A DNA stretch of 64,000 nucleotides from Melanopsichium pennsylvanicum. Taxonomy: Eukaryota; Basidiomycota; Ustilaginomycetes; Ustilaginales. Shown one piece after another: positions 29,847 through 41,052 of the stretch (positions are counted from its first letter, which is position 1; each line of letters starts with the position of its first letter). The stretch spans positions 186,001 to 250,000 of the forward strand of contig OAPG01000018.1 in assembly GCA_900208305.1 (NCBI GenBank). Direction: 5' to 3'. The position numbers were made by a program, and so were the translations under genes. Under the pieces are notes generated by a model, which was not told the DNA's origin, did not search any database, and worked only from the letters and a program-made list of their open reading frames with translations.

Positions 29847-31790
29847 TCAGGCCAGTCCGACCCGTCTCATATCCGCCAGCAGCCTTCTCTCGGACGTATT
29901 CAATCTCGCATCCTCTGTATCCAAACCTTCCTCGTCTTCCAGATCGGCAATGCTGGTCGGATGATCGAAACTCGCCGATCTGCCTCCTCTGCCATTACGG
30001 CTCCCTGCGTTGCGCCCTAGTCTGTGGCCTACACCGGGGAACAGAACCCAGTCTTCCCCACTACCACCGCTTCTTCCGCTACGCGTGAAGACTGAGCGAA
30101 CACGGTTGACAAAGCCAGTACCCCCGGATGAGGTTTCGGCTGCGGCGGTTTCGGTGGTGGACTCATTGTTGGCTGCTTCCTCGCGACGAGCTGCGTCAAC
30201 TAGCGACTTGCCCCATCGCCAGATGCGCCAGTAGCTGAGCATGGAAGAGAGAAGGATGGTCCAGCCGAGAATCATGAGGACGTACGCTAGCCACTCGGTG
30301 GACTGGGACATGGAATCCGTGATGTTCTGATCGCCAATATTCACGGGTTGACCGTCGGCTTGTGCTGCAAAGAGATCTGCCAGTGTCGCACCGTCAGCTG
30401 CGGGTTGAGAAGGTTGCACCATTCGTGAGATCCAGCCGGTTCTCCTCCTTGCGCCGCCTTCTTCATCGCTGCTCATGTCTTCGCTAAACCATCCACCTCC
30501 ACTGCCTGCACCAGGAGACACAGCTTCTCCACCACCATTGAATCCGCCAGTGTCGATGATCTTGCCCTCGGCGATTTCGGCCGCCCTGGTCCTGAGATAG
30601 AATCCATATTGAATGAGAGTGATCCCCAGCCCAGCTCTGCTTCCGCACCTCGCAGCATGAGTGGTATGCAGCAGGTAGGTCAACAAGAAACCGACGAATT
30701 GGAACGTCATGGACACCAACAAGTTCCAGGCGAAACCGAAGAAGTTGCCCACAGCCAAACCCTCGACGATGAGATCCTCGATGGCGCCCACATGTGCTCC
30801 TCCCGGTGTCCAGCCGAGGCCGTTAGCTAAGGGGTGTACGCTCCCGCCCAAGATGGTGGTCTCCCAGTATTGAGGCACCGCGTCTGCTGCAGCGATCTCA
30901 TACGTGGGTGGCTGGATTTCATCCTCCAAGTCGTCGTCATCGCCTCGATCGTCGGGACTCGCGCTATCCTGACCTCGACGACGACGCTCTGGCTTGGCAC
31001 TGAGGTTGGCAAACACTCCATCTTGATCGATACCTCCACCAACTACGCAAGGGCGATGTACGCCGCCTCGACCACCGCCGTTGGTAGAGAGAGAAGTGTA
31101 GCGCGCACCTGGAATGCCCATGCCGACGAAACGGCCGAAACGTCCGAGAGCAAAGCGCATGCGGTCACCGCGGGACAAGTGTTCGAATGCATCTTGGCCG
31201 GAGTTTGGTCTGCCTTCACCGCTGCTGGAGGTGGAGAGAGAGCTATAGCCATTGCGATTCACGTTGCTGTCACTGGTGGAGTGGAGAGAATCATCTGCAT
31301 CGTTGTCGGCATTGTCGAAGTTCATATGTATCGTCTGGTGCGCGCCAGTGTTGTTAGAGGCACTGGATGCATCTTGGGCGGCATTCGTACGCAGACTGGT
31401 GGCAGCAGATGCAGGCGGTCGACGAGTTGCTGTAGGAAAGTAATCCGGTCGCTCAAAGTCGTAGGTCGGAGTTGCACCCGGTCGATTGAACAGTGGAGGG
31501 GGTCGAATCGAAGTTGAAGTTTGAGCAGAATAGGTATTGGCACGATCCGCACCTAGTGGATCGCTGAGGTTGTTGGAGGATGTGTCGGGTTCAGGTAATG
31601 CATCGCCAGCGTCGAAGAAGACATCTGTAGAAGGTCTGGACCTAAATGCGGATGCAGACGGTGTTGCTGACGAGCCAGATTCTGTGTAGTCGGGTAGGCC
31701 GGGATCGATTTCTGCAGAACCATTAAAGGCAGCAAAGAGCTCGTGAGATCTGCGAGAATGCGATCTGGGCGCTGCGCCAGGGTGAGCCAT
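29847..31790 (-). CDS. BSD2: BSD2/NDFIP-family membrane adaptor of Rsp5-type ubiquitin ligase
   Basis: 647 aa from the ATG at 31790 (MAHPGAAPRSHSRRSHELF); the frame upstream begins at TTG. Known role: Golgi/endosome adaptor that recruits the HECT ligase Rsp5 and steers membrane cargo (metal transporters and others) to the vacuole. The conserved HELFAAFN-like N-terminus and Ser/Thr/Asn-rich region are followed by a PPTY motif (a WW-domain ligand), then PQYWETTILGG and a membrane region: GNFFGFAWNLLVSMTFQFVG, a Tyr/Leu-rich span into LLHTTHAARCGSRAGLGITL, and a later span AYVLMILGWTILLSSMLSYW. The distance between spans 2 and 3 is long and Gly/Ser-rich compared with the core family. The C-terminus is charged. 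Divergent from the RINT1/TIP20 gene. The two amino-acid transporters in the window could be cargo, but nothing here shows that. Confidence 0.88.
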   Translation of the reverse strand: MAHPGAAPRSHSRRSHELFAAFNGSAEIDPGLPDYTESGSSATPSASAFRSRPSTDVFFDAGDALPEPDTSSNNLSDPLGADRANTYSAQTSTSIRPPPLFNRPGATPTYDFERPDYFPTATRRPPASAATSLRTNAAQDASSASNNTGAHQTIHMNFDNADNDADDSLHSTSDSNVNRNGYSSLSTSSSGEGRPNSGQDAFEHLSRGDRMRFALGRFGRFVGMGIPGARYTSLSTNGGGRGGVHRPCVVGGGIDQDGVFANLSAKPERRRRGQDSASPDDRGDDDDLEDEIQPPTYEIAAADAVPQYWETTILGGSVHPLANGLGWTPGGAHVGAIEDLIVEGLAVGNFFGFAWNLLVSMTFQFVGFLLTYLLHTTHAARCGSRAGLGITLIQYGFYLRTRAAEIAEGKIIDTGGFNGGGEAVSPGAGSGGGWFSEDMSSDEEGGARRRTGWISRMVQPSQPAADGATLADLFAAQADGQPVNIGDQNITDSMSQSTEWLAYVLMILGWTILLSSMLSYWRIWRWGKSLVDAARREEAANNESTTETAAAETSSGGTGFVNRVRSVFTRSGRSGGSGEDWVLFPGVGHRLGRNAGSRNGRGGRSASFDHPTSIADLEDEEGLDTEDARLNTSERRLLADMRRVGLA

Positions 31791-32434
31791 GGCTGATGTA
31801 GTGAGCTTAGGCTTGTGGGTGTGATTCAATGACGATGCTAGGTATGATTCTAACTGGCAAATATGAGAAACGGTGACTTGAATCGTGTATACGAGTGGAA
31901 GCTGGTTATGTGTGGGTATGCAATAGGCAAAAGAGAGTCAAGAGACGGTAAAGTGGTGGGAGAAGAGGTTGGTGATGATGGCGACGAGGAACCGAGATAG
32001 GAATGGTCAATAGAACGCTTGCCAAGCTCGAGAGTTAGTACACACCCGGTAAGTACAGTATAGTAATTTACATAAATTATTGTATTTAATTTAGCGTGCT
32101 GTGTGCTGATGTGCCGTTTTGGATTCACATGCACACCAAAATGACAGCTGAGGCGGCTGCAGCGCGCCATTCCAATTTCTCAAACATGATGCAACCTCGT
32201 ATCGGCCTAATTCAACTGCACTCAGTCCACAATGCAACACAAACATGCAACAGAAACCAGATTGTGCACAGCCGCCCAATGTCTTTATAAATATTTTTAC
32301 AATGTTAGGTCCTACAAGAATTCACATCTTCAAGATTGATCCCTCCACGTTCAACACATGCTCCATGTCAAACAAAATGTTCCTCAGCCATCACCTCAAC
32401 CTTTTGTATCCATCTACAATCATCTCTGTTGAGA
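31791..32434. promoter_or_regulatory. Divergent promoter region of BSD2 and RINT1/TIP20
   Basis: 644 bp between head-to-head starts. It holds an A/T-rich patch at 32060-32092 and a TACAGTA (reverse TACTGTA) at 32054-32060. No ORF assigned. Confidence 0.4.
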
Positions 32435-35400
32435 ATGGCGGCTTCCGATATACCAAATACCTCCGCTGCAACGCTGGAACCACACCAGCTATCAACATAC
32501 CTTGAGCTGCCCACACAACAACAGCAAATGGCCTATGTCGTCGAGCATTGTAACTACATCCTCCCCCAACTCGCCTCTGACTCTCTCGCAACCCCTGTCT
32601 CACCCAAGGTTGTACCCACCTTCACCACGCTTCCCTCCTCCTTGTCCCTCGAAACCTATCTCGCCGAACTCACCTCAGCACACCAGCACGCCGCATCTCG
32701 CACCGCCGAACTCGAAGCCCAACTCCGACGTCAGCTTCTCTCCTCCCTGTCTGGCGCCAAAATATTGAAGCAAAGGCTTTCTTCTCTGCCGGACGACATC
32801 GCTTCAACTGAAGACAAGCTCTTGGATCTCTGCGAGGATCTCGTCATTGCCGATGGTCCTTTGATCGAATCTGCTCCTCAATCCAGCAAAGATGCGGTCA
32901 ACACTCTTATGATCAGGCTAGATCAGTTGCATACCGCGATCGGCCAGCTTAAAAAGGCCAAGGATTATTTTAGCATTCTCGCGCAGGCAGAGGATCTGAG
33001 ATTTGCTGTGGAAAAGAGTGACAAGGACGAAACAAACAGAGCAGATTCGCTGCAGAAGCTGTGCGAATTAGATCAACTCGTTAGGAAGGTTGAAAAGCTT
33101 TCCGCCTTTGCATCTGAGCCGCAACAGCGAGATGATACAAATGAGCCCAAGCTCGTGGCATTCCTGCGTGCGCAACGATCAACTACATTCAAGACGCTGA
33201 GGAAAGCGCGCTCTTCGCGGCTCTCCGAGGCCATTGCTGCAACCGGTTGGAGTCAAGGCAAAGCTGATGCCGCTCACACTTATCTCCCTGCCTCTCAAGT
33301 ATCATCATCAGACTCTGTCCTGACTAGCAGCTCTGCTGTCACAGCAGCTTGGTCCGAACTCAATCAGCTCCAAGATGTCGCAGAACAACTCTTCCTCCTC
33401 CCACGTGCCACAGCCAAACCAGACTACACCGACACACAGTCAGAAACCGAATTCGATGCCGGTCCCATCCCTGCCGGAAGCGATGCCTATCAGCCACTCT
33501 TGACCACTTCCTGCCTCATCGAGCCTCTCCTCCTTCGCTTCCGCTACCACTTTGACGGCGATCGTTCCACCAATCGTCTCGACAAACCAGAATGGTTCCT
33601 TTCGCATATCCTTGCTCTCATCCGAACCCACGATGCCCTCTTCACTCCCGCCACACATAAACAGCCTGGATCTGGAGGTGCGGTAGTCCGCCTCAATCGA
33701 GCATATGCCAACCTTTCTCCCAAGACAAGGAGAGAGTATCGACACATTGATACGCGCGCGGAACTGCTGCATGGCCTTCTCACCCCACTCAGGCGAAAGC
33801 TCGCGAGTACCATGCCGACTTTGTTGGACCACCCGAGCTTGTTGGCACATACCGTCTTCCAGGCGCTTACATTTGATGCTGATTTGGCCGAACAGTTTCC
33901 CAAATCGCTCACTGTTTTGGGTGGTGCGGGGACGAGAAAGATCAGCGATGACATTCTCGACAATGCTGGGTGGTTCAACAAATGGTTGGAAGGAGAAAAG
34001 GAGTTTGCATTGCAGCGATTTGAAGATATCATCAACTCTCCGAATGCTTGGGCCATTGGCTCATCAGACAGTCTGGCTGATGATGATGAACAGACATTCC
34101 ACCCTTCCCTCACTTCCTCCTCAACAGCTTCGAGTAGAGAACCAGGCCAACGCACAACCAGATCTGCTCGTTCTACGGTTGAGATCCTCGAGTCGGTCTC
34201 GGAACGTTATCGTCCCCTCCCTTCGCTTTCCCAACGATTGTCCTTTCTGGCCATCATCCAACTCCCAATCCTCAGAAGCTACGCACAGAGGTTGACGAGG
34301 AGCCTGGATGCGTTCGAATCGCTTTCGTCAGCATTCGCTCGAGCAATGCCGGGCGAGATCGTCCCAGGTTCCGGTCCAGCCAGCTTGGTTTCCGGCGGTG
34401 CAGACAGCGACATGGTTAAAGGTCTGCGTGGACTTGGTCGTCTGGTAAAAGCTTTGTTATCCGCCCAATACGTGTGCAGCGAGTTGGAGCGATGGAGTGA
34501 GACAGCGGCATTTGTGGAAATGTCCGAAAGTCTTCATTCGACCGAAGAAGGTAGAGCTCTAGCGTTGGGGTTGAGGAAAGATGAGCATGCTGAAGAAGAT
34601 CGTCAACTTGACGCCGCTTCACTTGGTATGTTGCTCAGAAGAGGTTTGAAACGCGGCGCAGCGGTAGCAAGGCCTCTTGCCAGTAGCAGTGGTGGTGGCG
34701 TGGGAGGAGGTCAATCTCCAGTGCAACCGGCTCACAGTGGGGAGTCAGGTATGGGAACACCCAAACTCAACGATATCGGATCTAAGCAGGTGTTGACCGA
34801 ATTTGGGAGGTATGGAGTGTGGGAAGAGCCTCGACGTAAATTTGGTGAGATTGCCACGCGGGCCATCACGGCCATTGAGAGGCTGGTGACGAGCGAGGTG
34901 GTGGAACAGCTGCGACCGTACATTTTGCAAAGGTGGGATCAGGAGTCTGATTCTTCCTCGAATAAATCAGAAAAGGGATTGGACGAGGAAGGCGAAGGGG
35001 AAGGGGAGGGGGAAGAAAAGGAAGCATATCCCACACCGACACTCATTCCTGCATTGAGCATATTGTCGACACACCTCAGTCACCTCGCTTCGATTCTTGA
35101 CAGGGAAACCTTCTTGCCGATCTACAGGCACATTTCGAGCTCAATCGCGTCTACATTGGTGGACAGGGTGGTCATGTCTGGTGGTTCTCGTCGCTTCAAC
35201 TGGATGGGAGGTGTACGATTTTCCGAAGACCTCAAACAGGGCTGGCTTGGAGTGGTGGGAGAATTGGTGAATGCCAATCACGACGGCGGCAGCAGCAGTC
35301 GGGGGGCAGCTCTGTTCGGTAGAAGACCCGAGGCGAGCTGGAAAGTCGCGAGGGATGCCGCACGACTTTTAACCTTACCATCGTCGACAAGTGGGGGTCA

Positions 35401-35572
35401 TGGCGAAAAGGCAAGTGTAACCCTGGCCAAAGCGGTTCAGGTGGTATTCGATTCAGGAGAAAGACGCGAAAAGGGATCAGAGTATATCGAGCTTATGGGA
35501 AAGTTGGGTGTGGATGATACAAAGGTGAATGTGAAAGAGGTGCTCAGGCGTCGTGTAGAGGTCTGGAAATGA
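32435..35572 (+). CDS. TIP20: RINT1/TIP20 family Golgi-ER vesicle tether subunit
   Basis: 1045 aa from the ATG at 32435 (MAASDIPNTS); the longer frame upstream is non-conserved. Known role: subunit of the Dsl1/NRZ complex that tethers retrograde vesicles at the ER. The N-terminal part is helical with coiled-coil-like stretches (AYVVEHCNYILPQLA; SLETYLAELTSAHQHAASRTAELEAQL). The RINT1/TIP20 domain occupies the rest: LLLRFRYHFDGDRSTNRLDK, PEWFLSHILALI, RELLHGLLTPL-like helices and FFNKWLEGEKEFALQRFEDI-type segment, then YRPLPSLSQRLSFLAIIQLP, and a C-terminal DAARLLTLP. A low-complexity insertion of Gly/Ser (about 755-775) and one of Glu/Gly (about 850-870) look species specific. All motifs expected of the domain are in one unbroken frame. 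Confidence 0.88.
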   Translation: MAASDIPNTSAATLEPHQLSTYLELPTQQQQMAYVVEHCNYILPQLASDSLATPVSPKVVPTFTTLPSSLSLETYLAELTSAHQHAASRTAELEAQLRRQLLSSLSGAKILKQRLSSLPDDIASTEDKLLDLCEDLVIADGPLIESAPQSSKDAVNTLMIRLDQLHTAIGQLKKAKDYFSILAQAEDLRFAVEKSDKDETNRADSLQKLCELDQLVRKVEKLSAFASEPQQRDDTNEPKLVAFLRAQRSTTFKTLRKARSSRLSEAIAATGWSQGKADAAHTYLPASQVSSSDSVLTSSSAVTAAWSELNQLQDVAEQLFLLPRATAKPDYTDTQSETEFDAGPIPAGSDAYQPLLTTSCLIEPLLLRFRYHFDGDRSTNRLDKPEWFLSHILALIRTHDALFTPATHKQPGSGGAVVRLNRAYANLSPKTRREYRHIDTRAELLHGLLTPLRRKLASTMPTLLDHPSLLAHTVFQALTFDADLAEQFPKSLTVLGGAGTRKISDDILDNAGWFNKWLEGEKEFALQRFEDIINSPNAWAIGSSDSLADDDEQTFHPSLTSSSTASSREPGQRTTRSARSTVEILESVSERYRPLPSLSQRLSFLAIIQLPILRSYAQRLTRSLDAFESLSSAFARAMPGEIVPGSGPASLVSGGADSDMVKGLRGLGRLVKALLSAQYVCSELERWSETAAFVEMSESLHSTEEGRALALGLRKDEHAEEDRQLDAASLGMLLRRGLKRGAAVARPLASSSGGGVGGGQSPVQPAHSGESGMGTPKLNDIGSKQVLTEFGRYGVWEEPRRKFGEIATRAITAIERLVTSEVVEQLRPYILQRWDQESDSSSNKSEKGLDEEGEGEGEGEEKEAYPTPTLIPALSILSTHLSHLASILDRETFLPIYRHISSSIASTLVDRVVMSGGSRRFNWMGGVRFSEDLKQGWLGVVGELVNANHDGGSSSRGAALFGRRPEASWKVARDAARLLTLPSSTSGGHGEKASVTLAKAVQVVFDSGERREKGSEYIELMGKLGVDDTKVNVKEVLRRRVEVWK

Positions 35573-36583
35573 AGTTATGGAAATCTGAATGCCTACTTGC
35601 ACGCCTCTGCCAGTGATGCGTGTGCTCCTATTGAAATGTCTCTATGAGAAAGAAGTATTGAGATGCTGAGATGTTTTTTTCACCAGTCAAACAATATTCA
35701 ACATGGTCTTTCTTAGGATGGACATGTTTCTTTCTGTCTGCAGACAATAGGGAGGCTTCACAACACCATTTTTGGCCAAGCTCAGGCTCGGATATGCGCT
35801 TTTATGCATATTGTGCATTAAAATATGAAGTAAAGTTGATCGATGGTATTTTGCGTGTTTGAAACCAGTTCAGCTGGAGCAAGCAAAATAATTGATGCTA
35901 TAGCTCATTTGCATTCAAAGTTTCATCATGTAAGTAGTTGATGTATTGTCCAATGGAATGAAGAGTTCTCTCTATTGTCATGTGTGGAACTTTTGATAAT
36001 ACTTGTACCATCTGTAGCTGGAGCAACAAACATTCTCAGAGTGCCTTTGTCGATATTTTGTTTCGACATTGTAAACAAAGTAGCCCTGTCTTGTTAAAAA
36101 AAAAGGGTCAAGGAGCCGACGAATATTTCCGGAGTCCTTCAGCAGAGGGCTTAGCCGTGACAAGGACGAGAACAAAGGAGGTTGTAGTCCACAAGCGTAT
36201 CGAAACCCTAGTCACGATAGTGCATTGTGAACGACATTGTGATAGGTGATGGGTCCAGGACGATCTACTGTAGGTTACTTGGCTCTCTCTCCTTTTTACA
36301 GTCTGTCAAGTGGACATTTAATTTCACTACAGACTTGCATGGGTGGGGGACGTCTGTCCGTCAACGGCTATCCCCTGCGTGGATGACTGTCTGAAAACTT
36401 CACAACACACGCTTTGCTTTGTGGCTCAATAATGAACTCGATCAGGCTGAGTGATGGCAGGATTGCGAACATCGACCTACTCTCGAGCGCTCAGCACGTT
36501 CCATCACACGCCACCACACCAACAAACTCACTTCGCTTTGAAATAAAAATCCTAAAGGTGACACCAGAACGAATAGATAAGAT
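35573..36583. other. Convergent gap between RINT1/TIP20 and the AAAP transporter
   Basis: 1 kb, A/T-rich at 35800-35935, with an A run at 36097-36105 and TACTGTA at 36266-36272. No frame shows codon bias or domains. Confidence 0.5.
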
Positions 36584-38443
36584 TTACACAGGAGCAGCGC
36601 AACCGAACGAAGTGGCAGCAGCACTGGATTGGAAAGTCTCCTTGATCGACTCACCCGAACCGTACATTCCCAAGCCGGAAAGGGTGTACGATCCCAATGT
36701 GACGATGAGCAAGACGACCTTGACGACAATACCTGGAATCACCACCGTTCCGAGTTGGTAGTGACCACCGAATAGACCTCGCTGCCATCGCGACCACTGC
36801 GCCCAAGTATCTTGCCTCTGAGCAGGTTGACCAGGTGCGTACGGAGTGTCTCCGACCATCGCATCGCGCTTGATGTAAAAGATCAAGGCAAGCATGAATG
36901 GGAACGAGTAGGAGAAATTCATGATGGCGATAGCGGCGATCAAGCCCGAAATGGTCTGTACTTGAGGAATGGAAGAGGCAATCACGAAAGCCAACGCCCA
37001 ATACCCCACCGAAATCATAGTCCAAATCATGCGGCCTCGCGACGAGTTTAGCGCAGGACCCTTCAGGAATGACTGGACAGTGTTGACATAGATGACCTTG
37101 AGGCCGACATTTCCATAGAGGGCGGCGGCGATGGTACCAGAAAGAATGGCGAGCAAGTTGCACACGGTCTGGAAAGAGTACTTGGCAATACCGTTGTACG
37201 ATTGACCCAAGACGTACTGTCCCTGGTAAGCGTACACAACGTTGGCGTAAACGAGGTACACAGTGCAGATCAAGGCCTGGGCCGAGATCATACCTTTCCA
37301 GAAGTCCATCGGACGACGCATCTCTGCCATCAGCTCGGGGAAGATCATGGCTCCTCCATAGGCGAAGACCATGTTCATGATGCCATTGACCTTTTGGCTG
37401 ATGGGATACGAGACGAATTTTTTGGTAATGACGGGCTGGTTATTGTAAGGGTAGTCGGAACCATACGAAGCCTGAGCACCTGCAATGTAAGGCCCGTATT
37501 TGATAATGGCAGCCATCGAAACAACAACGATGGCGATGTTCTGGTATACGGCCGTGGAAGCAGCAACACCGAGCCCGCGGAAGGTCTGAACTTGAGCAAA
37601 TGCCATGCCGACAAGCGAGAAGATGACAACGCAGACCGAGAAGCAAAGGTGGGCATTTCCTGGAGCGCCGGTGATGATCTGGCTCAAAGCTTGACCATTG
37701 GTTAGGCAAATCAAACCGACGTTGATGATAAGCTGCAAAGTCTGGAGTGCGTTGAAAGTCCATCGCATGGGGTAACCGACAACACGCTCTCCCAGGTCTC
37801 CGTAGGTTTTGATAGGGTAACGAGCAGAGTCGAGCTGCATGAAAAGTTTCCAAAGGATTATACCGCACCACCAGGCGCAGAAACCCATGACAATGTACAT
37901 GACATTTCCAGTGACCCAACCATTCTGGGACATGGCGTAAGGAGCGCCATAAGGTCCGAGAATGTCGGTGGTGATAAGGTAGAAAACGGCAACCCACGAA
38001 GCGGTCTTGATGGCACGGTGAGCATTGCGGCTTTCTTTTTCAATGTCGGAAAGGCCATCGAGTTGGTCGAAAGTAGATGCATCGGTATTGTTGACCTGAG
38101 GCTTGACACCACCAGCCTCAACCCAGGCGCTATTCTGGCTGACCTTTTCGGACGAACCGTGCTTCTCGTTGGCGTCGGCAAGGTAACCAGCGCCGTGAGG
38201 AGCATTGGGTTCGACAGCGACACCAGCAGCACCATAGAGATTCTCTTGTTCACGCTGGACCTGAGCATAAAACATGTACTCCTCTAGCGAAACGCCGCTG
38301 CGAGGTGGAGCCTCGTACAAAGCGGGGACAGGAGAGAGACCAGGCACACCCTGACCAGGGAGGTCGGACTGGTGAGTCTCCTCCTGGTTGGAGGTATGAT
38401 GGTTCTTCTCGACCTCATGATGAATGGCTTCCTTGATTCCCAT
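36584..38443 (-). CDS. Amino-acid transporter, AAAP family (MTR-type neutral amino-acid permease)
   Basis: 619 aa from the ATG at 38443 (MGIKEAIHHEVEKNHHT); the frame upstream (to 38662) is leader-like. A hydrophilic N-terminus of about 150 residues (His/Glu/Pro-rich, with SLEEYMFYAQVQREQE) precedes about eleven membrane spans typical of the Aa_trans fold: SWVAVFYLITTDILGPYGAP, VMYIVMGFCAWWCGIILWKL, LIINVGLICLTNGQALSQI, ICFSVCVVIFSLVGMAFAQ-like, VYQNIAIVVVSMAAIIKYGP, GIMNMVFAYGGAMIFPELMA, and further spans to VVKVVLLIVTLGSYTLSGLG. The family imports neutral or aromatic amino acids with protons at the plasma membrane; the exact substrate is not visible. The Cys-containing C-terminus SFGCAAPV matches the usual end of fungal members. 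Its upstream gap is 4 kb. Confidence 0.92.
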   Translation of the reverse strand: MGIKEAIHHEVEKNHHTSNQEETHQSDLPGQGVPGLSPVPALYEAPPRSGVSLEEYMFYAQVQREQENLYGAAGVAVEPNAPHGAGYLADANEKHGSSEKVSQNSAWVEAGGVKPQVNNTDASTFDQLDGLSDIEKESRNAHRAIKTASWVAVFYLITTDILGPYGAPYAMSQNGWVTGNVMYIVMGFCAWWCGIILWKLFMQLDSARYPIKTYGDLGERVVGYPMRWTFNALQTLQLIINVGLICLTNGQALSQIITGAPGNAHLCFSVCVVIFSLVGMAFAQVQTFRGLGVAASTAVYQNIAIVVVSMAAIIKYGPYIAGAQASYGSDYPYNNQPVITKKFVSYPISQKVNGIMNMVFAYGGAMIFPELMAEMRRPMDFWKGMISAQALICTVYLVYANVVYAYQGQYVLGQSYNGIAKYSFQTVCNLLAILSGTIAAALYGNVGLKVIYVNTVQSFLKGPALNSSRGRMIWTMISVGYWALAFVIASSIPQVQTISGLIAAIAIMNFSYSFPFMLALIFYIKRDAMVGDTPYAPGQPAQRQDTWAQWSRWQRGLFGGHYQLGTVVIPGIVVKVVLLIVTLGSYTLSGLGMYGSGESIKETFQSSAAATSFGCAAPV

Positions 38444-39247
38444 CTTGACGGTCAGTACAGAGAGGGGGAAAGAAAGGTAGAATACAGAGGATGAAAGGAA
38501 GAACAGGTTGAGGGTGTGAAAATGAGAAAAGGGGGTGAGAGATGATGCTGATCTATATACTGGGTAAGCAGCGGGAACGACGAGATAACGAGCCGGATGA
38601 ATGAGAGCCGACGCAAATGGGCGGTGAGTGTTTGAGTTGACGAACCGAAAAGAGGAGATCAAAGCCAGCCAGGCAAGAGGAGTGTCACTTGACCAATCGA
38701 CCCAGTCAGTAACTTTGTTGGAATTGCAAGATGGAAGGGCGGCACACGAGCTGAGCTAGAAAAAAACAGGGACCGGCGGGAAGGCCGGGGCGGAATTGGA
38801 ACTGGAACTGGATTTGTGACCTGCTTTGATAGGGGAATGGAAAAAGGAAGAATAGGTACATGAAGGACGCACGCAGGAAACAATCTCAAGCAGGGCAGAA
38901 GAGGCGTAGATGAAGAGGTTTGGCAGCAGCATTAGGAGCAGCATCCAAACCACCAAACCTGCAGTATTAGACGGGCAGACAGACAGGCAAACGCAGACAC
39001 GCCAGATACGGCGAGTGGGCTGCATAAGCGAGCCAGCCATATTAACGCGGCCAATCATCAGCCGGTCAGGGCCGAAAAGCAAAACGATGGATCAGAGGGG
39101 AGATTGGAAATAGCTGCAACACGAGAGGACTTGAGGTCTCGGTTCCTGTCCTTAGGCGTATAGAGACACATGGAGAGAGAGAGGGAGAGAGAGAGAGCTC
39201 TTCAAATATCCGTTAGGGCAAGGGTTTGCGAGACCTCTCGATACAAA

Positions 39248-39341
39248 CCGAAAAAAAAATAAGATAAATTAAGATAAAATAGAAATGACCAAAGATAAAG
39301 AAAAACAAAAGTTAATAAAATCATAATAAAAACAAAACGCT
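39248..39341. other. A-rich island
   Basis: About 94 bp in which the + strand is mostly A, with AAGATAAATTAAGATAAAATAG-like imperfect repeats. Such islands can mark nucleosome-free DNA, transcription ends or replication origins; none is demonstrated. Confidence 0.5.
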
Positions 39342-40971
39342 AGCAAGAAATGCAAGACAGTGTATGATTTGATGGATTGAGTTGGAGTCTTGCCAGTGTG
39401 CTTCCAGCCAGTATGCTTCCAGATACCAGACAATGATCAAGGTGATTGGACGGAGCATTCAAGTCAATCGTGATTCGATAAAATGATATCTGAGACATAA
39501 ACAGTCTTTTGTGCTCGATCCCATCCAAACAGATGAACCAAATTTTTGTAAGCAACCACCATGTCGTTGGATGATAAGTGAAGCACGTCCTCAATGATAT
39601 TCAGTCTTCTCGAATCAGATTTGAGAGAATGTCGCTGTCATGTCGTCTTGTGGTTGCATGCGACGCAGTTCTCAGTTCAAAAATCAAGCTCAAAACAAAT
39701 CGGCACGTCCGCAGCAAAATTCATTACACTGAACTTCTGTATTTTCAGAATGTTCCGGCAATATCGGAGCGGCCGAGTTCACCTTTCCTTGAGGGAGCAA
39801 GGTCGAATGGAAGTCTTTTTTTTCCTATCAATCTCTCCACAAAAAGTTCAATTGGAAAAGGCACAAGCGAGAAAAAACAGAGAAGCAACAACAAGGTGAC
39901 GAAGAGAGGAACAAGAAGATCAGGTTTACAAAAAGTGACTCTACACCTCGACGTCTTTTCCATCCATCATCTTGTTCGTTGTGCACCTCTCTCAAGATTC
40001 TCCAACATTCTCCGACCTCGGGCAGGAAAGGGCAAGTGGGGGAATAAAGGCAATCAAAGCCGGATCAGACAATGCCGCGGTTCAGATGCCAGTGAATGTC
40101 TTTCTGAACCGCAGGCATGATTGGAGCACTTTGGCACTGTATGCTGCCATTGTGCAGGAACAGCCAACTCTTTTCTTTGACGGTGTTTACGGCGGATGGG
40201 ATTCACAATTTGGCCACAGGCAAAAAAATCGTCCTCTAAGTCGCTTTTGCCTTGCCCCCTTCTCTTCAATCAACTCTGTAATATTTTCCTTTCTCCAGAA
40301 CATTTTCCCCTTAGATTCTCAGCGTCGAAGAGAGATGTTCATAGAATCACGCAATGGCAAGGTAACAGTTCAAGACAGCGTTGAAAGTTCGAACGAAAAA
40401 GATGTACTGTAGGACGGCTCCGCGGAGACTCATAATTGTTCATAAGAACTCCTGCATAGATCAAACATCTCGACTTCTTTGTTCCTGCACCGGCATCCGC
40501 TTCCTCTCAAACCATGTACTGTATTATAAAGGTCAAATGATGGCCACTAATGAAGGAGCAAGTTACATTTTTATATACATATTATTAATATTTGGTTTGA
40601 AATAATGCAGACCGGCGGACCCTGTTCCGACGCAGTCAACTCTCTCGCACCCTGTCGGTTTTTGCCCAACTTGTTTGTCTCTCATCACATCCTTAGAACA
40701 CTGTGGTCGCAATTACGATCTTAGAAGGCGACATATCTGGGTTTGCACCGCGAAGCGCACATTTCCATCGGAATCCATTTCTCCTAAGCTATCGCCCCTT
40801 CTCCTCTCTACCGGCAAGGTTTTACTCCATTTAAAGACATGGTTGGATGAGACGTGGCTGCTCAACTCGTTTGTACCTGATTTGATTCGAGCACGATACT
40901 TTGTTCGTGCTGAGGCAGAGATAGCGTCGGTGGATTCCAGGTACGCACACATGCGTAAACACACACACACA

Positions 40972-40978
<7 letters not shown>

Positions 40979-41047
<69 letters not shown>
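40979..41047. repeat. (TC)n microsatellite, about 34 units
   Basis: An uninterrupted TC run, preceded by a short CA run at 40957-40971. It creates an artificial open frame of Ser-Leu on + and Arg-Glu on -. Confidence 0.95.

Positions 41048-41052
<5 letters not shown>

Noticed and set aside
39578..40120. 180-codon open frame on +
   Set aside because: Begins at GTG, basic and low in structure, no recognisable family, sits in an A-rich gap.
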